The notes under the pieces were generated by a model. It was not told the DNA's origin. It was given only the letters and a program-made list of their open reading frames with translations, and made no database searches. From Salinibacterium sp. SWN167 (GTDB lineage Bacteria; Actinomycetota; Actinomycetes; Actinomycetales; Microbacteriaceae), in contig NZ_JADYWU010000002.1 of assembly GCF_015864665.1 (NCBI RefSeq), forward strand, positions 310,001 through 374,000: a stretch of DNA of 64,000 nucleotides. The letters run 5' to 3'. Shown one piece after another: positions 18,814 through 27,837 of the stretch (positions are counted from its first letter, which is position 1; each line of letters opens with the position of its first letter). The position numbers were made by a program, and so were the translations under genes.

Positions 18814-18853
18814 GCAGGCGGCCCCGCTCGAAGTCTCGAACGGGGCCGCCTGC
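18814..18853. terminator. Strong bidirectional terminator hairpin
   Basis: GCAGGCGGCCCCG (18814-18826) pairs perfectly with CGGGGCCGCCTGC (18841-18853) around a 14-base loop. It separates the hydrolase from the convergent APC permease. Confidence 0.8.
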
Positions 18854-18876
18854 TGTGGTGGTCGAACTAGTGGAAG

Positions 18877-20322
18877 CTAGCCGACCCCGTTCATCTGATC
18901 CGTTTCAGTCCTGCCGATTGCAGCGATCACTTCTGGGCGCTTCTTGGCAAGGTTGAGGTACCACCCGACAGCCACGACCATGGCCGCAAGGAAGATGTAA
19001 GTGATGAGGTTGAGCGGGTACGGCGGTACGGGGTAGACGTTCGCGATGAACACCCAAATCATGCTCGCGACGGCGACGGTAGCGGCGATCCAAACGAGCA
19101 CGTTGGGGATCTTCTCGCGCTGCGTGTAGATGACACAGGCGATAGCGACGAGGGAGTACGCGACCATGTAGCCGTAGGTGCCGAACGTGTCGACCCAGAC
19201 CACGATATCCATGGCGTGAACGCCGAAGGCGAGCATGACAACGTCGAGAGCGATCGCGAGCGGACCCGCGACCAAGAGCACGCGGTGCGGCGTCATGTGA
19301 CGCTCGTGGGTGCGGCCGAAGCGCTCAGGAACAACGCCTTCCTTGCCCATGACGTACAGGATGCGGCCCACGACGTTCAGCGGAGCAACGACAACAGCGA
19401 AGAATGAGGCGCCGACGCCGAGTGTCAGAACCGGACCGAACCAGGCTGGCATGCCGATGGTCGTCGAGATTTCTTCGAGTGGGTTGGCGCTCGCGCCGAG
19501 ACCATCGCCCAAGATGACAACCTGCGTGTAGGCCGCAAAAACGTAAAGGATGCCGACCGTGACCGCACTCCACATGATGGCGCGGGGGATGGCGGTGTAC
19601 GGGTTGCGAGCTTCACGGCCCAGAGCGTCAGCCGACGAGAAGCCGACGAAGCCGAGAATACCGAGCACCATTCCGGTGGCAACGCCCGAGATGGGAACAC
19701 CGGTGAGCGAGAACTGCGAGGGATCCCACGCGTTTGCTCCAGCCCAGACGAGAGCCATCACGAGCAGGATCAGAATGATCGCTACCGAGACGAGCTCCAG
19801 CACGAGCGAGATGCGAGCCGAGAGGCGGATGCCACGAATCGTGAAGAGCGTCGCGAGTCCACCGAGCAAAATGGCGAGACCGATCTGCGCGAGAACACCG
19901 CCAGCGGGAACCCCGATCGCGACGAGGAACTGACTCATGTACGAGACGGAACCTCCCAATGATCCGGCGGCGATTCCCCAGCATCCGATCAGCAGGGTGA
20001 CGCCGGCCACGTAGGCTCCGAATGGGCCGAGACCCTTGGAAACATAGGTGTAGAGCGAGCCGGCCGAGGCGTGACGCTTCGCGAAGACGGCTACGCAGTA
20101 ACCAACGCTCAGAATAACGACCGTGGCCAGGATGAAGGAATAAACAGTGCTGTTGCCGGCGCCCAAGAAGATGGCGGCGGCGGTGAACGCGATGACCGCG
20201 CTCGGGGCGATGTTGGCAATGGCTTGAGCGGCGAGTTCTGGGCCGCTCATTACTCCGCGGCGCAATCCCACATCGGTGGGGGTCGCGCTCGCGGTTGGTG
20301 GCGTGCTGGTTGGTGCTGACAT
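18877..20322 (-). CDS. APC-family amino acid / polyamine permease
   Basis: 481 residues from ATG 20322 (GGAGAG seven bases upstream; the upstream in-frame extension reads into the dehydrogenase region). About 12 hydrophobic helices are visible, starting with the APC signature region GPELAAQAIANIAPSAVIAF and ending LNLITYIFLAAMVVAVGWYL. It imports amino acids or amines. It lies 40 bp downstream of the zinc alcohol dehydrogenase and both are divergent from a PucR-family regulator, suggesting uptake plus oxidation of one substrate, perhaps an amino alcohol or amine. Confidence 0.9.
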   Translation of the reverse strand: MSAPTSTPPTASATPTDVGLRRGVMSGPELAAQAIANIAPSAVIAFTAAAIFLGAGNSTVYSFILATVVILSVGYCVAVFAKRHASAGSLYTYVSKGLGPFGAYVAGVTLLIGCWGIAAGSLGGSVSYMSQFLVAIGVPAGGVLAQIGLAILLGGLATLFTIRGIRLSARISLVLELVSVAIILILLVMALVWAGANAWDPSQFSLTGVPISGVATGMVLGILGFVGFSSADALGREARNPYTAIPRAIMWSAVTVGILYVFAAYTQVVILGDGLGASANPLEEISTTIGMPAWFGPVLTLGVGASFFAVVVAPLNVVGRILYVMGKEGVVPERFGRTHERHMTPHRVLLVAGPLAIALDVVMLAFGVHAMDIVVWVDTFGTYGYMVAYSLVAIACVIYTQREKIPNVLVWIAATVAVASMIWVFIANVYPVPPYPLNLITYIFLAAMVVAVGWYLNLAKKRPEVIAAIGRTETDQMNGVG

Positions 20323-20362
20323 GAACAAACTCTCCTCAGAGTGGGCGTAGTGACGCGAAGTG

Positions 20363-21463
20363 TCAGGGAATGAGCAGGGTGCGAAGGGCACCGCGGAATT
20401 CGAGATCATCGAACGCTTCCGCTGCCTCTGCGAGGGGACGTCGCCCAGATACGAGCGGGTCGAGTTTGAGCTGGCCGTCCATGTAGCGGTCGACGAGCGC
20501 AGGGATATCGATAGAAGGGCGAACGCTGCCGTAGTTCGAGCCGATGATGCGCTGGTCGGCTTCGGCAAGAACAAGAGGCTCGAAGGATGCACGAGCACCC
20601 GTCGGGGGGAGGCCAACGATGACCGCGGCTCCGCCCAGGCCCAGCATCGTGATGGCCTGTTCCGTGGTGGAAGTGCGGCCGATGGCGTCGAAGGCGTAGT
20701 CGACGCCATCGGGAATCAGCTCGAAGAGGGCGGCCACAGCATCCACTTGAGAGGCATCGATGGCGTCGGTCGCGCCGAACTGAGTGGCGAGGGCGGTTTT
20801 CTCGGCGCGTACGTCGATCGCAATGATGCGTTCGGCTCCGGCGAGCTTTGCGCCCTGAACGACGTTGAGGCCAACGCCTCCGCAACCGATAACGACCACG
20901 GTCGAACCGGGCTCTACTGCGGCGGTGTTGAGCACGGCCCCCACGCCCGTGGCGACGGCGCAGCCGACGAGCGCAACGACATCGAGCGGGGCATCGTCAC
21001 GAATTTTGACGGCTCCGGATGCTGGAACTACAACTTCTTCAGCAAATGACGAGACACCCAAGTAGTGGTGCATGTTCTCGTCCCCTTCGCGGCTCAAGCG
21101 CGAGGTTCCGTCGAAGAGCACTCCCTTGGGGGCAACGACCGTGGCAACCTTCTGGCAGCGAGCTTCGTGGCCCGAGCGGCAGTAGCGGCACTCGCCGCAC
21201 GGCGGAACCCACGAGAGCACAACATGGTCCCCAACGGAGAGCGAGGTAACGCCTTCGCCGAGTTCAACAACAACACCAGAGCCCTCGTGGCCCATGACGA
21301 GCGGTGCGGGAGCATCCCATTCGCCACGCTTGATGTGGAGGTCGGAGTGACAGACCCCGGCGGCGGCAATCTTGACGCGTACTTCGCCGGCCTTGGGGGC
21401 AGCGAGTTCGACGTCAGTGTATTCGAGCGGCTGGTCGGGGGAGCGGAAGACGATGGCCTTCAT
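20363..21463 (-). CDS. Zinc-dependent alcohol dehydrogenase (MDR superfamily)
   Basis: 366 residues. Catalytic zinc ligands Cys38 (GVCHSD) and His59-Glu60 (MGHEGSG) are present. The structural zinc lobe has four cysteines at 89, 92, 95 and 103 (PCGECRYCRSGHEARC). The Rossmann motif VVIGCGGVGLNVVQGAKLAG ends in an Asp (IAIDV), which favours NAD over NADP. It resembles class III-like and mycothiol/NDMA-type alcohol dehydrogenases of actinobacteria. First gene of a two-gene unit with the APC permease; divergent from PucR, with a 15-bp inverted repeat in the shared promoter region. Confidence 0.93.
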   Translation of the reverse strand: MKAIVFRSPDQPLEYTDVELAAPKAGEVRVKIAAAGVCHSDLHIKRGEWDAPAPLVMGHEGSGVVVELGEGVTSLSVGDHVVLSWVPPCGECRYCRSGHEARCQKVATVVAPKGVLFDGTSRLSREGDENMHHYLGVSSFAEEVVVPASGAVKIRDDAPLDVVALVGCAVATGVGAVLNTAAVEPGSTVVVIGCGGVGLNVVQGAKLAGAERIIAIDVRAEKTALATQFGATDAIDASQVDAVAALFELIPDGVDYAFDAIGRTSTTEQAITMLGLGGAAVIVGLPPTGARASFEPLVLAEADQRIIGSNYGSVRPSIDIPALVDRYMDGQLKLDPLVSGRRPLAEAAEAFDDLEFRGALRTLLIP

Positions 21464-21522
21464 GGGTGCCTCCTGAGTGCGTGGATGATTACGCCGATGC
21501 TAGGGCCGCAAAAATCTCACGG

Positions 21523-21537
21523 CACTATGAAATAGTG
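21523..21537. promoter_or_regulatory. Inverted repeat CACTAT-GAA-ATAGTG in the adh/pucR divergent region
   Basis: A perfect 6-bp-arm dyad with a 3-bp spacer lies in the 100-bp gap between the dehydrogenase (start 21463) and the PucR gene. It is a good candidate for the PucR operator. Confidence 0.5.
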
Positions 21538-21563
21538 TGAAATCTTGCTGGGATTCCATCACT

Positions 21564-23045
21564 ATGTACACTCAAGCAATGGCTTTCGACGTACGTACCC
21601 TGGCTAGATTGCTCGGTGGCGCGCTCAAAAATGCTGATCAACGAGCGAATGCGCCCATCGATTCGGTGATCATGGCTGATGACCTCACGGTTCATGCTCA
21701 TCCGCAATTTGTTACCGCGATTGTGGTGAGCGCTGACGAGATCGAATCATTACTCGCGCCAGACAGTCCTCGTGCAGAGGCCGTTCGTGCCGGCGTTCTG
21801 ATCGTTGAAACCGTTGCATTGGTGGCTGGACACGGTGAATCGGGGGCCGATCTAGAAGGCCTGATCGACGTCAGCGGCGTGATGGCCATCCTGTGCCCGC
21901 CACGAGCTAAGAGCGCCGTGCTGAGTGAGATCGCGGCGGCGCTCGCTGTAGATCAAGCGGCCGAAGATCGACTCGTCACAAGCGGAACCAAAGTGCTCAC
22001 CCAGATCGCCCGCCGCGGCGGGGTGAAGGCAGTGATGGCAGAACTGGCTCATCGAATCGACGGGTGGGGTGTGCTGCTCGACAGCCAAGGGCACGCCATC
22101 GCCAGTTCGGGAGCGGGAGCGCTGCACGTGCGGGATGCCGCAGCAGTGGCGCTTAACCAACCCGTGCGAGTTCGGCATCCGGGGCTTCAACTGCACTCGG
22201 TGGGGTCGAGCGAAGATCTCACGGCGTACCTCGTAGTCGCCTCGCGCGCCGGGGCCATGAGTCGCATTCGCGATCTTTCGTCGCACGGCGCTGCGCTGCT
22301 CGACCTGCTCTTGCGCAGCCACGACAACACCACGACTGACCGCCTCGGACGCGAAGTGATGATTACGAGCCTGCTGACAGGGCAATCGGCGGATGCTCGC
22401 ACCCTGCTTCGCCGCTGGGGAGTGCACGAAGACCGGCTGACGGCCTTCGTGCTCAGCTCGCGTTCGAAAGCCGTTGACCTTGAGCGCCTCGTCACTCGTT
22501 GGTTCGACGAGCTCGGCTGGGTTCACGTGATGACTCTCGACAACGGAGCCGTGCTCGGCTTCATCCGTGATGACCGAGTGGATGCCCTGGCCACGCGGGT
22601 CGAGGATTACGCGCGGGAGGTAAACGTTCCCCTGCGCTGCGGCATCGGTACGAGCGCTCCGATCGAGCACCTCGAACAGAGCGCCTCCGAGGCGCGGCAA
22701 GCCCACGAGGTTGCCGTCGCCGACGCTCAAGTTCGCGTTCGCTACGAGGCGTTGCCGACAGTGCGCTTCGTGCTCGATCAGCTCGACAGTGACGCGCAGT
22801 CCAGTCTTGCGGGAACACTCAACGGGCTGCGTGAGCGCGATGGTCAGCACGGCGAGCTCACCCGCACTCTTCGTGTATACCTCGCAGAGAATGGATCGCT
22901 CGGAGTCACTGCCACGCAGCTTGAGATCCACCGCCAGACTCTCAGTTCGCGCCTCCACCAGATAGAAGAACGCACGGGGCTGTCCATGGACAACCCGGAT
23001 GATCGCACTGCTGCCTGGCTCGCGTTGCGGGCACTCGAGCGGTAG
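21564..23045 (+). CDS. PucR-family transcriptional regulator
   Basis: About 493 residues. The C-terminal helix-turn-helix region is the PucR type: LRVYLAENGSLGVTATQLEI followed by HRQTLSSRLHQIEERTGLSM. The N-terminal domain (FDVRTLARLLGGAL, ADDLTVHAHPQ) fits the purine-catabolism-regulator-like domain, and the middle contains a GGDEF-like degenerate region. ATG 21564 is chosen, but GTG 21537 and ATG 21579 are in frame and no clear ribosome site decides. It is divergent from the alcohol dehydrogenase-permease pair and probably activates it. Confidence 0.88.
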   Translation: MYTQAMAFDVRTLARLLGGALKNADQRANAPIDSVIMADDLTVHAHPQFVTAIVVSADEIESLLAPDSPRAEAVRAGVLIVETVALVAGHGESGADLEGLIDVSGVMAILCPPRAKSAVLSEIAAALAVDQAAEDRLVTSGTKVLTQIARRGGVKAVMAELAHRIDGWGVLLDSQGHAIASSGAGALHVRDAAAVALNQPVRVRHPGLQLHSVGSSEDLTAYLVVASRAGAMSRIRDLSSHGAALLDLLLRSHDNTTTDRLGREVMITSLLTGQSADARTLLRRWGVHEDRLTAFVLSSRSKAVDLERLVTRWFDELGWVHVMTLDNGAVLGFIRDDRVDALATRVEDYAREVNVPLRCGIGTSAPIEHLEQSASEARQAHEVAVADAQVRVRYEALPTVRFVLDQLDSDAQSSLAGTLNGLRERDGQHGELTRTLRVYLAENGSLGVTATQLEIHRQTLSSRLHQIEERTGLSMDNPDDRTAAWLALRALER

Positions 23046-23093
23046 CGTTCGCGGGCGGCAGGAGTAGCGTGGGGTCAACGGAGGGAACTTCTT

Positions 23094-24341
23094 ATGGCCC
23101 AGGAACTCGACACCACCGTCTGCATCGCTGGGGGTGGCCCGGCCGGAATCGTGGCCGGCCTCATTCTGGCCCGCGCCGGCATCGATGTCGTCGTACTCGA
23201 GAAGCATGCTGACTTCTTGCGCGATTTTCGGGGCGACACCGTTCATCCGTCCACGTTGAATCTGCTTGACCAGTTAGGGCTGAGCGAGACTGCAGCGGCG
23301 ATCGTGCACAGCGAGCTTTCCGTCCTTGATGCGGTGATTGACGGCATCCGACTGCATGCCGTGGATTTCACGACGCTGCCAGGGCCGCACCGCTATGTGA
23401 CGTTGATGCCGCAGTGGGATCTGCTGACCATGCTGGTGGAAGAGGCTCAGCGCCAACCGTCGTTCCGGCTGGTGCTGGAGGCAACGGCCCATTCGGAAAT
23501 TCAGGAAAACGGGCGCGTTGTCGGAATCGAGGCGTCGACGCCGGATGGCCCGCTGCGCGTGAACGCCGTGCTCTCGGTGGCCGCCGATGGGCGTGCTTCG
23601 GCAGTGCGTGATGCCCTCGGCTTAGTGCCGGCTGACTACGGCGTTCCCATCGATGTGCTGTGGTTTCGGGTGCCGCGCCCCACGAAACCGATGCGCGATA
23701 CCCTCGCGAACATCCGGGGCGGTTCAGCTCTCGTCACCATCCCGCGCCCCGGCTACTTTCAGTGCGGGCTCCTGATTCGCAAAGGCAGTTTTCCTGAGTT
23801 TCAGAGTGCCGGTATTGAGGCGTTCCGCGACACAATCGCGAGAACGGCGCCGCGCCTGAGCGAAGTGACCCGCGAGATCGCGAGCTTCGACGATGTGAAG
23901 CTGCTGTCGGTGCAGATCAATCGCCTGCATGACTGGTCGGTGCCGGGAGCGATCTGCATCGGTGATGCCGCCCACGCGATGTCGCCCGCGTTCGGCGTGG
24001 GCATCAACTACGCCATTCAAGACGCCGTAGCCCTTGCGAACACGCTCGTTCCGGTGTTGCGAAAGCGCGGGACGGATGCCGCAGCGATCGATGCGGCATG
24101 TGCTGCGGTGCAGCGTCGCCGCACCCTGCCGACGGCACTCATGCAGCGCATGCAACGAGTGGCGCACCGGCTCATCAATCGCGCCACGAGTGGAATCGTT
24201 CTACACAACCCACCGCGCCCGCGGGAGCGCTTCGTAATCGCGGTCGTGTTGCCGCGCGTGCGCCCGATTCTGGCGCGGATTGTCGGCTACGGGTTCCGGC
24301 CGGAACGTATCGCGGCCGGCATCCTGAAACCGCGCGCGTAG
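23094..24341 (+). CDS. FAD-dependent monooxygenase (PHBH/UbiH-like fold)
   Basis: 415 residues. N-terminal FAD motif CIAGGGPAGIVAGLILARAG, then the DG-type motif in AADGRASAVRDALGL, then the second FAD motif GDAAHAMSPAFGVGINYAIQ. This set defines group A flavin hydroxylases, which use NAD(P)H and oxygen. The substrate is unknown; FGVGINYAIQD is common in hydroxylases annotated in actinobacterial secondary or aromatic metabolism. GGAGGG lies nine bases before the ATG. It follows pucR by 48 bp and could be read with it. Confidence 0.9.
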   Translation: MAQELDTTVCIAGGGPAGIVAGLILARAGIDVVVLEKHADFLRDFRGDTVHPSTLNLLDQLGLSETAAAIVHSELSVLDAVIDGIRLHAVDFTTLPGPHRYVTLMPQWDLLTMLVEEAQRQPSFRLVLEATAHSEIQENGRVVGIEASTPDGPLRVNAVLSVAADGRASAVRDALGLVPADYGVPIDVLWFRVPRPTKPMRDTLANIRGGSALVTIPRPGYFQCGLLIRKGSFPEFQSAGIEAFRDTIARTAPRLSEVTREIASFDDVKLLSVQINRLHDWSVPGAICIGDAAHAMSPAFGVGINYAIQDAVALANTLVPVLRKRGTDAAAIDAACAAVQRRRTLPTALMQRMQRVAHRLINRATSGIVLHNPPRPRERFVIAVVLPRVRPILARIVGYGFRPERIAAGILKPRA

Positions 24342-24377
24342 GGCGAGCGCAGCACACCCCAGTGGGCAGTGGGGGTA

Positions 24378-24406
24378 GCGCGGCTGCCGCGAAACGCGGA
24401 CCGCGC
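24378..24406. terminator. Hairpin between convergent monooxygenase and peptidase genes
   Basis: GCGCGG (24378-24383) pairs with CCGCGC (24401-24406), and an inner CCGCG-AAA-CGCGG stem closes the loop. GTTT follows on the plus strand. Confidence 0.45.
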
Positions 24407-24408
24407 GT

Positions 24409-25116
24409 TTAGTACGTTTCGAGCACCATCGTGACGGCCCAGACCACGCTGGCGCCGATGAGGGCGGCGAAGACGAGCAGCCAGAACACCGAGGGAACTC
24501 CGGTGCGTTTGAAGAGCAAGTACGCGTCTGAGGTGCTCAGTTGATCGCGGCGACGGGTGTGTACACCGATCACGGTGGCGAGGCCGCGCACGCTACCCAC
24601 GAGCAGGGCGATCGCGATGACGAGAAGCACGTAGCTCTGCTGTTCGGGCGTTGCCCATACCCAGAGAGCGGCGCTCGCGGCGGCAGAGACGGCCACGACA
24701 AGGAAGCCGAAGAGGTTGCGGATAACCAGTAGGGTGAGCACCAGAATGATGCCGCCAACGAATAGGGCCATCGCGGTGTAGCCCTGGGTGACGCACCAGA
24801 GTTGCACGGCGCCGACGATTGCGGGAGCCGGATAACCAAGCGATCCGCTGATCACGGAGCCGAGTGTGCCGCGACCACTGCTGACGGCTTCGCCCGAATG
24901 GTTCATGCGAATCTTCATGCCGTGAACGAAGCGGCCGGTCAGGATCGCGCCGACGGCGTGCCCGAGTTCGTGAACAAGTGTCGTAAAGAGTCCGAACCAT
25001 TTCCAGATGGGCTGCGGGATGCTCAGCACGGCTGCGGCGGCCACGATCACAATCAGCAGGGTCGGCGAAATGTCGACCGGCGTTGTGCGGGCGAGAGAGT
25101 CGAGGAGGGCATCCAT
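24409..25116 (-). CDS. M50-type membrane metallopeptidase-like protein
   Basis: 235 residues, mostly hydrophobic. The zinc-binding HELGH is at 49-53 within FTTLVHELGHAVGAIL, just after the first helix, followed by at least five more helices. This fits the short M50B-like family whose members are often called M50 family metallopeptidases. The usual second zinc ligand motif of site-2 proteases (a late Asp in an LDG context) is not obvious, so peptidase activity is not certain. It is divergent from the DUF4956-VTC pair. Confidence 0.82.
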   Translation of the reverse strand: MDALLDSLARTTPVDISPTLLIVIVAAAAVLSIPQPIWKWFGLFTTLVHELGHAVGAILTGRFVHGMKIRMNHSGEAVSSGRGTLGSVISGSLGYPAPAIVGAVQLWCVTQGYTAMALFVGGIILVLTLLVIRNLFGFLVVAVSAAASAALWVWATPEQQSYVLLVIAIALLVGSVRGLATVIGVHTRRRDQLSTSDAYLLFKRTGVPSVFWLLVFAALIGASVVWAVTMVLETY

Positions 25117-25270
25117 TGTCGAATTCTCTCACCTGCACTGGGCATTGCGAGCCATCTTCAGACTCCCACGCCGCGCGAAGTCTGTTCATAGAAACCCCAT
25201 AGGGTTCTCGGGCTCAATGGGTACCAGCGTGAAAGCGCGACTATATCTCGCACCAACCTGGAGTCCCACA

Positions 25271-25918
25271 ATGAGCCAACTCACCATGATCGCCCTCGAC
25301 CTAGTCGCTATCGGCCTTCTCACCTTTGCTCTGTACTTCCCGCGTCACCGCCGCCGCGACTTGCTCGTGGCCTACCTCATCGTGAACGTTGGCGTTATGG
25401 CAGTCACGGTCATGCTTGCCGATAGCGCCGTCGGTGTTGGCCTTGGGCTCGGTCTCTTTGGAGTGCTCTCCATCATCCGCCTCCGCTCCTCGGAGATCGC
25501 GCAGCACGAAGTTGCTTACTACTTCGCGGCCCTCGCTCTCGGCCTGATCGCAGGGCTGGGCGCCGCCGATCTCTCGGCCGACACGGCCTCTGCAACAACG
25601 CTCGCGAGTTTCGTCGCACCCGCACTCATGGCCATGCTTCTGCTGGTTATGACCTTCGGTGATCACCCAGGACTCTTCCGTGCGTACCGCCAGCAGACGG
25701 TGACATTGGATTCCGCAATTGCCGACGAGTCCACCCTGCGACTCCGTCTCGAGAACCTCCTCGGTGCTCGAGTGCACTCGGTCACGATCAACAAGCTTGA
25801 CCTTGTCAACGACACCACTGTGGTGGATGTTCGCTACCGGATCACCGGCGACGCTCACGTCACCGGCAGCACCACACCCGCCACCGCGTCAGAACTTCTG
25901 GAAGGAGCGAACCGATGA
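25271..25918 (+). CDS. DUF4956-domain membrane protein
   Basis: 215 residues from ATG 25271 (GGAG seven bases upstream); an 88-codon in-frame extension runs antisense into the peptidase gene and is rejected. Four predicted helices lie in the first 125 residues, with the DUF4956 core GLFGVLSIIRLRSSEIAQHE on the inside, followed by a soluble C-terminal domain. DUF4956 genes are commonly found next to VTC-domain genes, as here: the stop overlaps the VTC start by four bases (ATGA). The function is unknown; a membrane partner for polyphosphate synthesis or export is inferred. Confidence 0.85.
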   Translation: MSQLTMIALDLVAIGLLTFALYFPRHRRRDLLVAYLIVNVGVMAVTVMLADSAVGVGLGLGLFGVLSIIRLRSSEIAQHEVAYYFAALALGLIAGLGAADLSADTASATTLASFVAPALMAMLLLVMTFGDHPGLFRAYRQQTVTLDSAIADESTLRLRLENLLGARVHSVTINKLDLVNDTTVVDVRYRITGDAHVTGSTTPATASELLEGANR

Positions 25919-26691
25919 CTACCCCCGACACCGAGCGCTTCGCCACGATCTCGCTCGACGAGCTGGCGGAACGAGCCTCTCTTCTAACGCGTGTTGACCG
26001 CAAGTATCTGGTTCCGGCATCCGATCTGGCCGCCCTGCTCGCCGAGCTTGAGGACCAGGCTCGCGTGCTGGAGATCGACGGTCATCAGCACTTCGACTAC
26101 GAATCCGTGTACTTTGACACTCCGGATGCTGCCAGCTACCTGCTGGCAGCCCACCCGCGTCGTCGCCGCTTCAAGGCCCGCACTCGCAGCTACATGGACA
26201 CCGGCGACTGCTACCTCGAGGTCAAGACCAAGGGTTCGCGCGGAACCACCGCGAAGCAGCGACTGCCGTACAGCTTCGACGAGCGCGACCGACTTACGGC
26301 AGAAGGGCGCGAGTACATCGACGAACTGCTGCACGATGCCTCGGTGGTCGGTATCGACGCCGACAGCATGGAACCCGTGCTTACGACTCGCTACACACGC
26401 ACGACGCTGTTCTTGCCGGGAAGTGGCAGTCGTTGCACGATCGACAGCGCTCTCGCGTGGGAGTGTGACGACGATGCGCTTTGCTTCGCCGACACCGTCA
26501 TTGTCGAGACCAAGTCGTCGGGCCAGGCCAGCGAGGTCGACCGTCTTCTCTGGACGATGGGGCACCGCCCAGATCGCATCTCCAAATTTGCAACCGGTCT
26601 CGCCGCCCTTCGGCCGGAGCTGCCGCACAATCGGTGGTCACGGGTGCTTCGTGAGCACTTCACCCCGGCGCTGCGCACCGTCGCGGCGTAA
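25915..26691 (+). CDS. VTC-domain (polyphosphate polymerase-like) protein
   Basis: 258 residues. The fold is the triphosphate-tunnel type seen in yeast Vtc4, which makes polyphosphate from ATP. Tunnel-lining residues are visible: TRVDRKYLV (Lys), RRRRFKARTRSY, CYLEVKTKGSRG, VLTTRYTRTTLF, TIDSALAWE and VIVETKSSG. The family has been proposed as bacterial polyphosphate polymerase or as a phosphate-polymer-binding domain. It is translationally coupled to the DUF4956 gene. No CotH-kinase gene, a frequent third member in other genomes, is present. Confidence 0.87.
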   Translation: MTTPDTERFATISLDELAERASLLTRVDRKYLVPASDLAALLAELEDQARVLEIDGHQHFDYESVYFDTPDAASYLLAAHPRRRRFKARTRSYMDTGDCYLEVKTKGSRGTTAKQRLPYSFDERDRLTAEGREYIDELLHDASVVGIDADSMEPVLTTRYTRTTLFLPGSGSRCTIDSALAWECDDDALCFADTVIVETKSSGQASEVDRLLWTMGHRPDRISKFATGLAALRPELPHNRWSRVLREHFTPALRTVAA

Positions 26692-26709
26692 CAGGCGTAG
26701 CCTTAAGGG

Positions 26710-27708
26710 ATGGACATTCGCACTCTGGGCCGCACCGGCCGCTCTGTTTCCGCAATCGGTCTTGGCACGTGGCAGTTGGGTGCCGACTGGGGTGACGTGA
26801 GTGAGGCGGATGCCCGCAGCGTGCTCGATACCGCGGTAGACGGCGGAGTCACCTTCTTCGACACCGCCGACGTCTACGGCGACGGTCGCAGCGAAAAGTT
26901 CATCGGTAGCTACCTCGCCGATCGCCCCGAGCTCGACATCACGGTCGCGACCAAGATGGGGCGCCGCGAAGCGCAAGACCCCAGCAACTTCACCCTCGCG
27001 AAGTTCCGCGAATGGACGGATCGTTCACGTCAGAATCTTGGCGTAGACACTCTCGAACTCGTGCAGTTGCACTGCCCACCCACCGCTGTCTTCGGTATGG
27101 ACGTCGTCTTCGATGACCTTGACGTGCTCGTCGCTGACGGCGCCATCGCCGCCTACGGAGTGAGCGTCGAGACCGCGGAGGAGGCGCTCACCGCAATCGC
27201 GCGGCCGAACGTCGCCAGCGTGCAAATCATCCTCAACGCCTTCCGCCTCAAGCCGCTGGATGCCGTGCTTCCCGCCGCCATCGACGCCGGTGTCGGAATC
27301 ATCGCCCGCGTTCCGCTGGCCTCCGGTCTGCTCACGGGCAAGTACCGCGTCGACACCACCTTCGCGGAGAACGACCACCGAACCTACAACCGCAACGGCG
27401 AAGCCTTCGACGTGGGAGAGACCTTCTCGGGCGTCGACTTTGAGACCGGCGTTGCCGCGGCCCAGGAGTTCGCGGCTTTGCTTGCTGGCGAACCCGCCGT
27501 CGCTGATTTCTCGACGCCGCAGGTCGCGCTCGCGTGGGTTGCACAGCAGCCCGGTGTCAGCTCGGTGATTCCGGGAGCACGCAACGTCGCTCAGGCTCAG
27601 TCCAACGCCGGTGCTGGCGAAGTACCTGCGCTGAGCGAAGGTTTCCTGGCCGGAGTGCGCGACATTTACGACCGCCACTTCCGCGCTGCCGTGCATCCGC
27701 GCTGGTAA
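26710..27708 (+). CDS. Aldo/keto reductase
   Basis: 332 residues. The AKR catalytic set is visible: Asp and Tyr in FDTADVYGDGRSE, Lys in ITVATKMGRR and His in LVQLHCPP. The C-terminal cofactor segment is VSSVIPGARNVAQAQSNAGA. It would use NADPH to reduce an aldehyde or ketone; the substrate is unknown. TAGCCT stands six bases before the ATG with no spaced Shine-Dalgarno, a leaderless-type start. It is separated by 18 bp from the VTC gene and may have its own promoter. Confidence 0.92.
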   Translation: MDIRTLGRTGRSVSAIGLGTWQLGADWGDVSEADARSVLDTAVDGGVTFFDTADVYGDGRSEKFIGSYLADRPELDITVATKMGRREAQDPSNFTLAKFREWTDRSRQNLGVDTLELVQLHCPPTAVFGMDVVFDDLDVLVADGAIAAYGVSVETAEEALTAIARPNVASVQIILNAFRLKPLDAVLPAAIDAGVGIIARVPLASGLLTGKYRVDTTFAENDHRTYNRNGEAFDVGETFSGVDFETGVAAAQEFAALLAGEPAVADFSTPQVALAWVAQQPGVSSVIPGARNVAQAQSNAGAGEVPALSEGFLAGVRDIYDRHFRAAVHPRW

Positions 27709-27792
27709 GCGAATGCGGTGAGAGCGGCCGCGTCACATCGGTAACAGTGTGGCGTAGTGGCCGCTGATAGCCGCGCCTTTGGGCGGGCGTAA

Positions 27793-27837
27793 GTTTTGCT
27801 GGCGCAGGTTTTGCTGGCGCAGGTTTTACTGGCGCAG
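27793..27837. repeat. Three tandem 15-bp units spanning the MFS stop codon
   Basis: GTTTTGCTGGCGCAG occurs at 27793-27807 and 27808-27822, and as GTTTTACTGGCGCAG at 27823-27837. The single G-to-A difference in the third unit creates the TAA stop (minus strand) of the MFS gene. The other two units would read Leu-Arg-Gln-Gln-Asn in the same frame. Confidence 0.9.

Noticed and set aside
18877-20709. Long form of the APC permease starting at 20709
   Set aside because: The first 129 codons overlap the alcohol dehydrogenase on the same strand; ATG 20322 has a ribosome site and begins a normal APC N-terminus.
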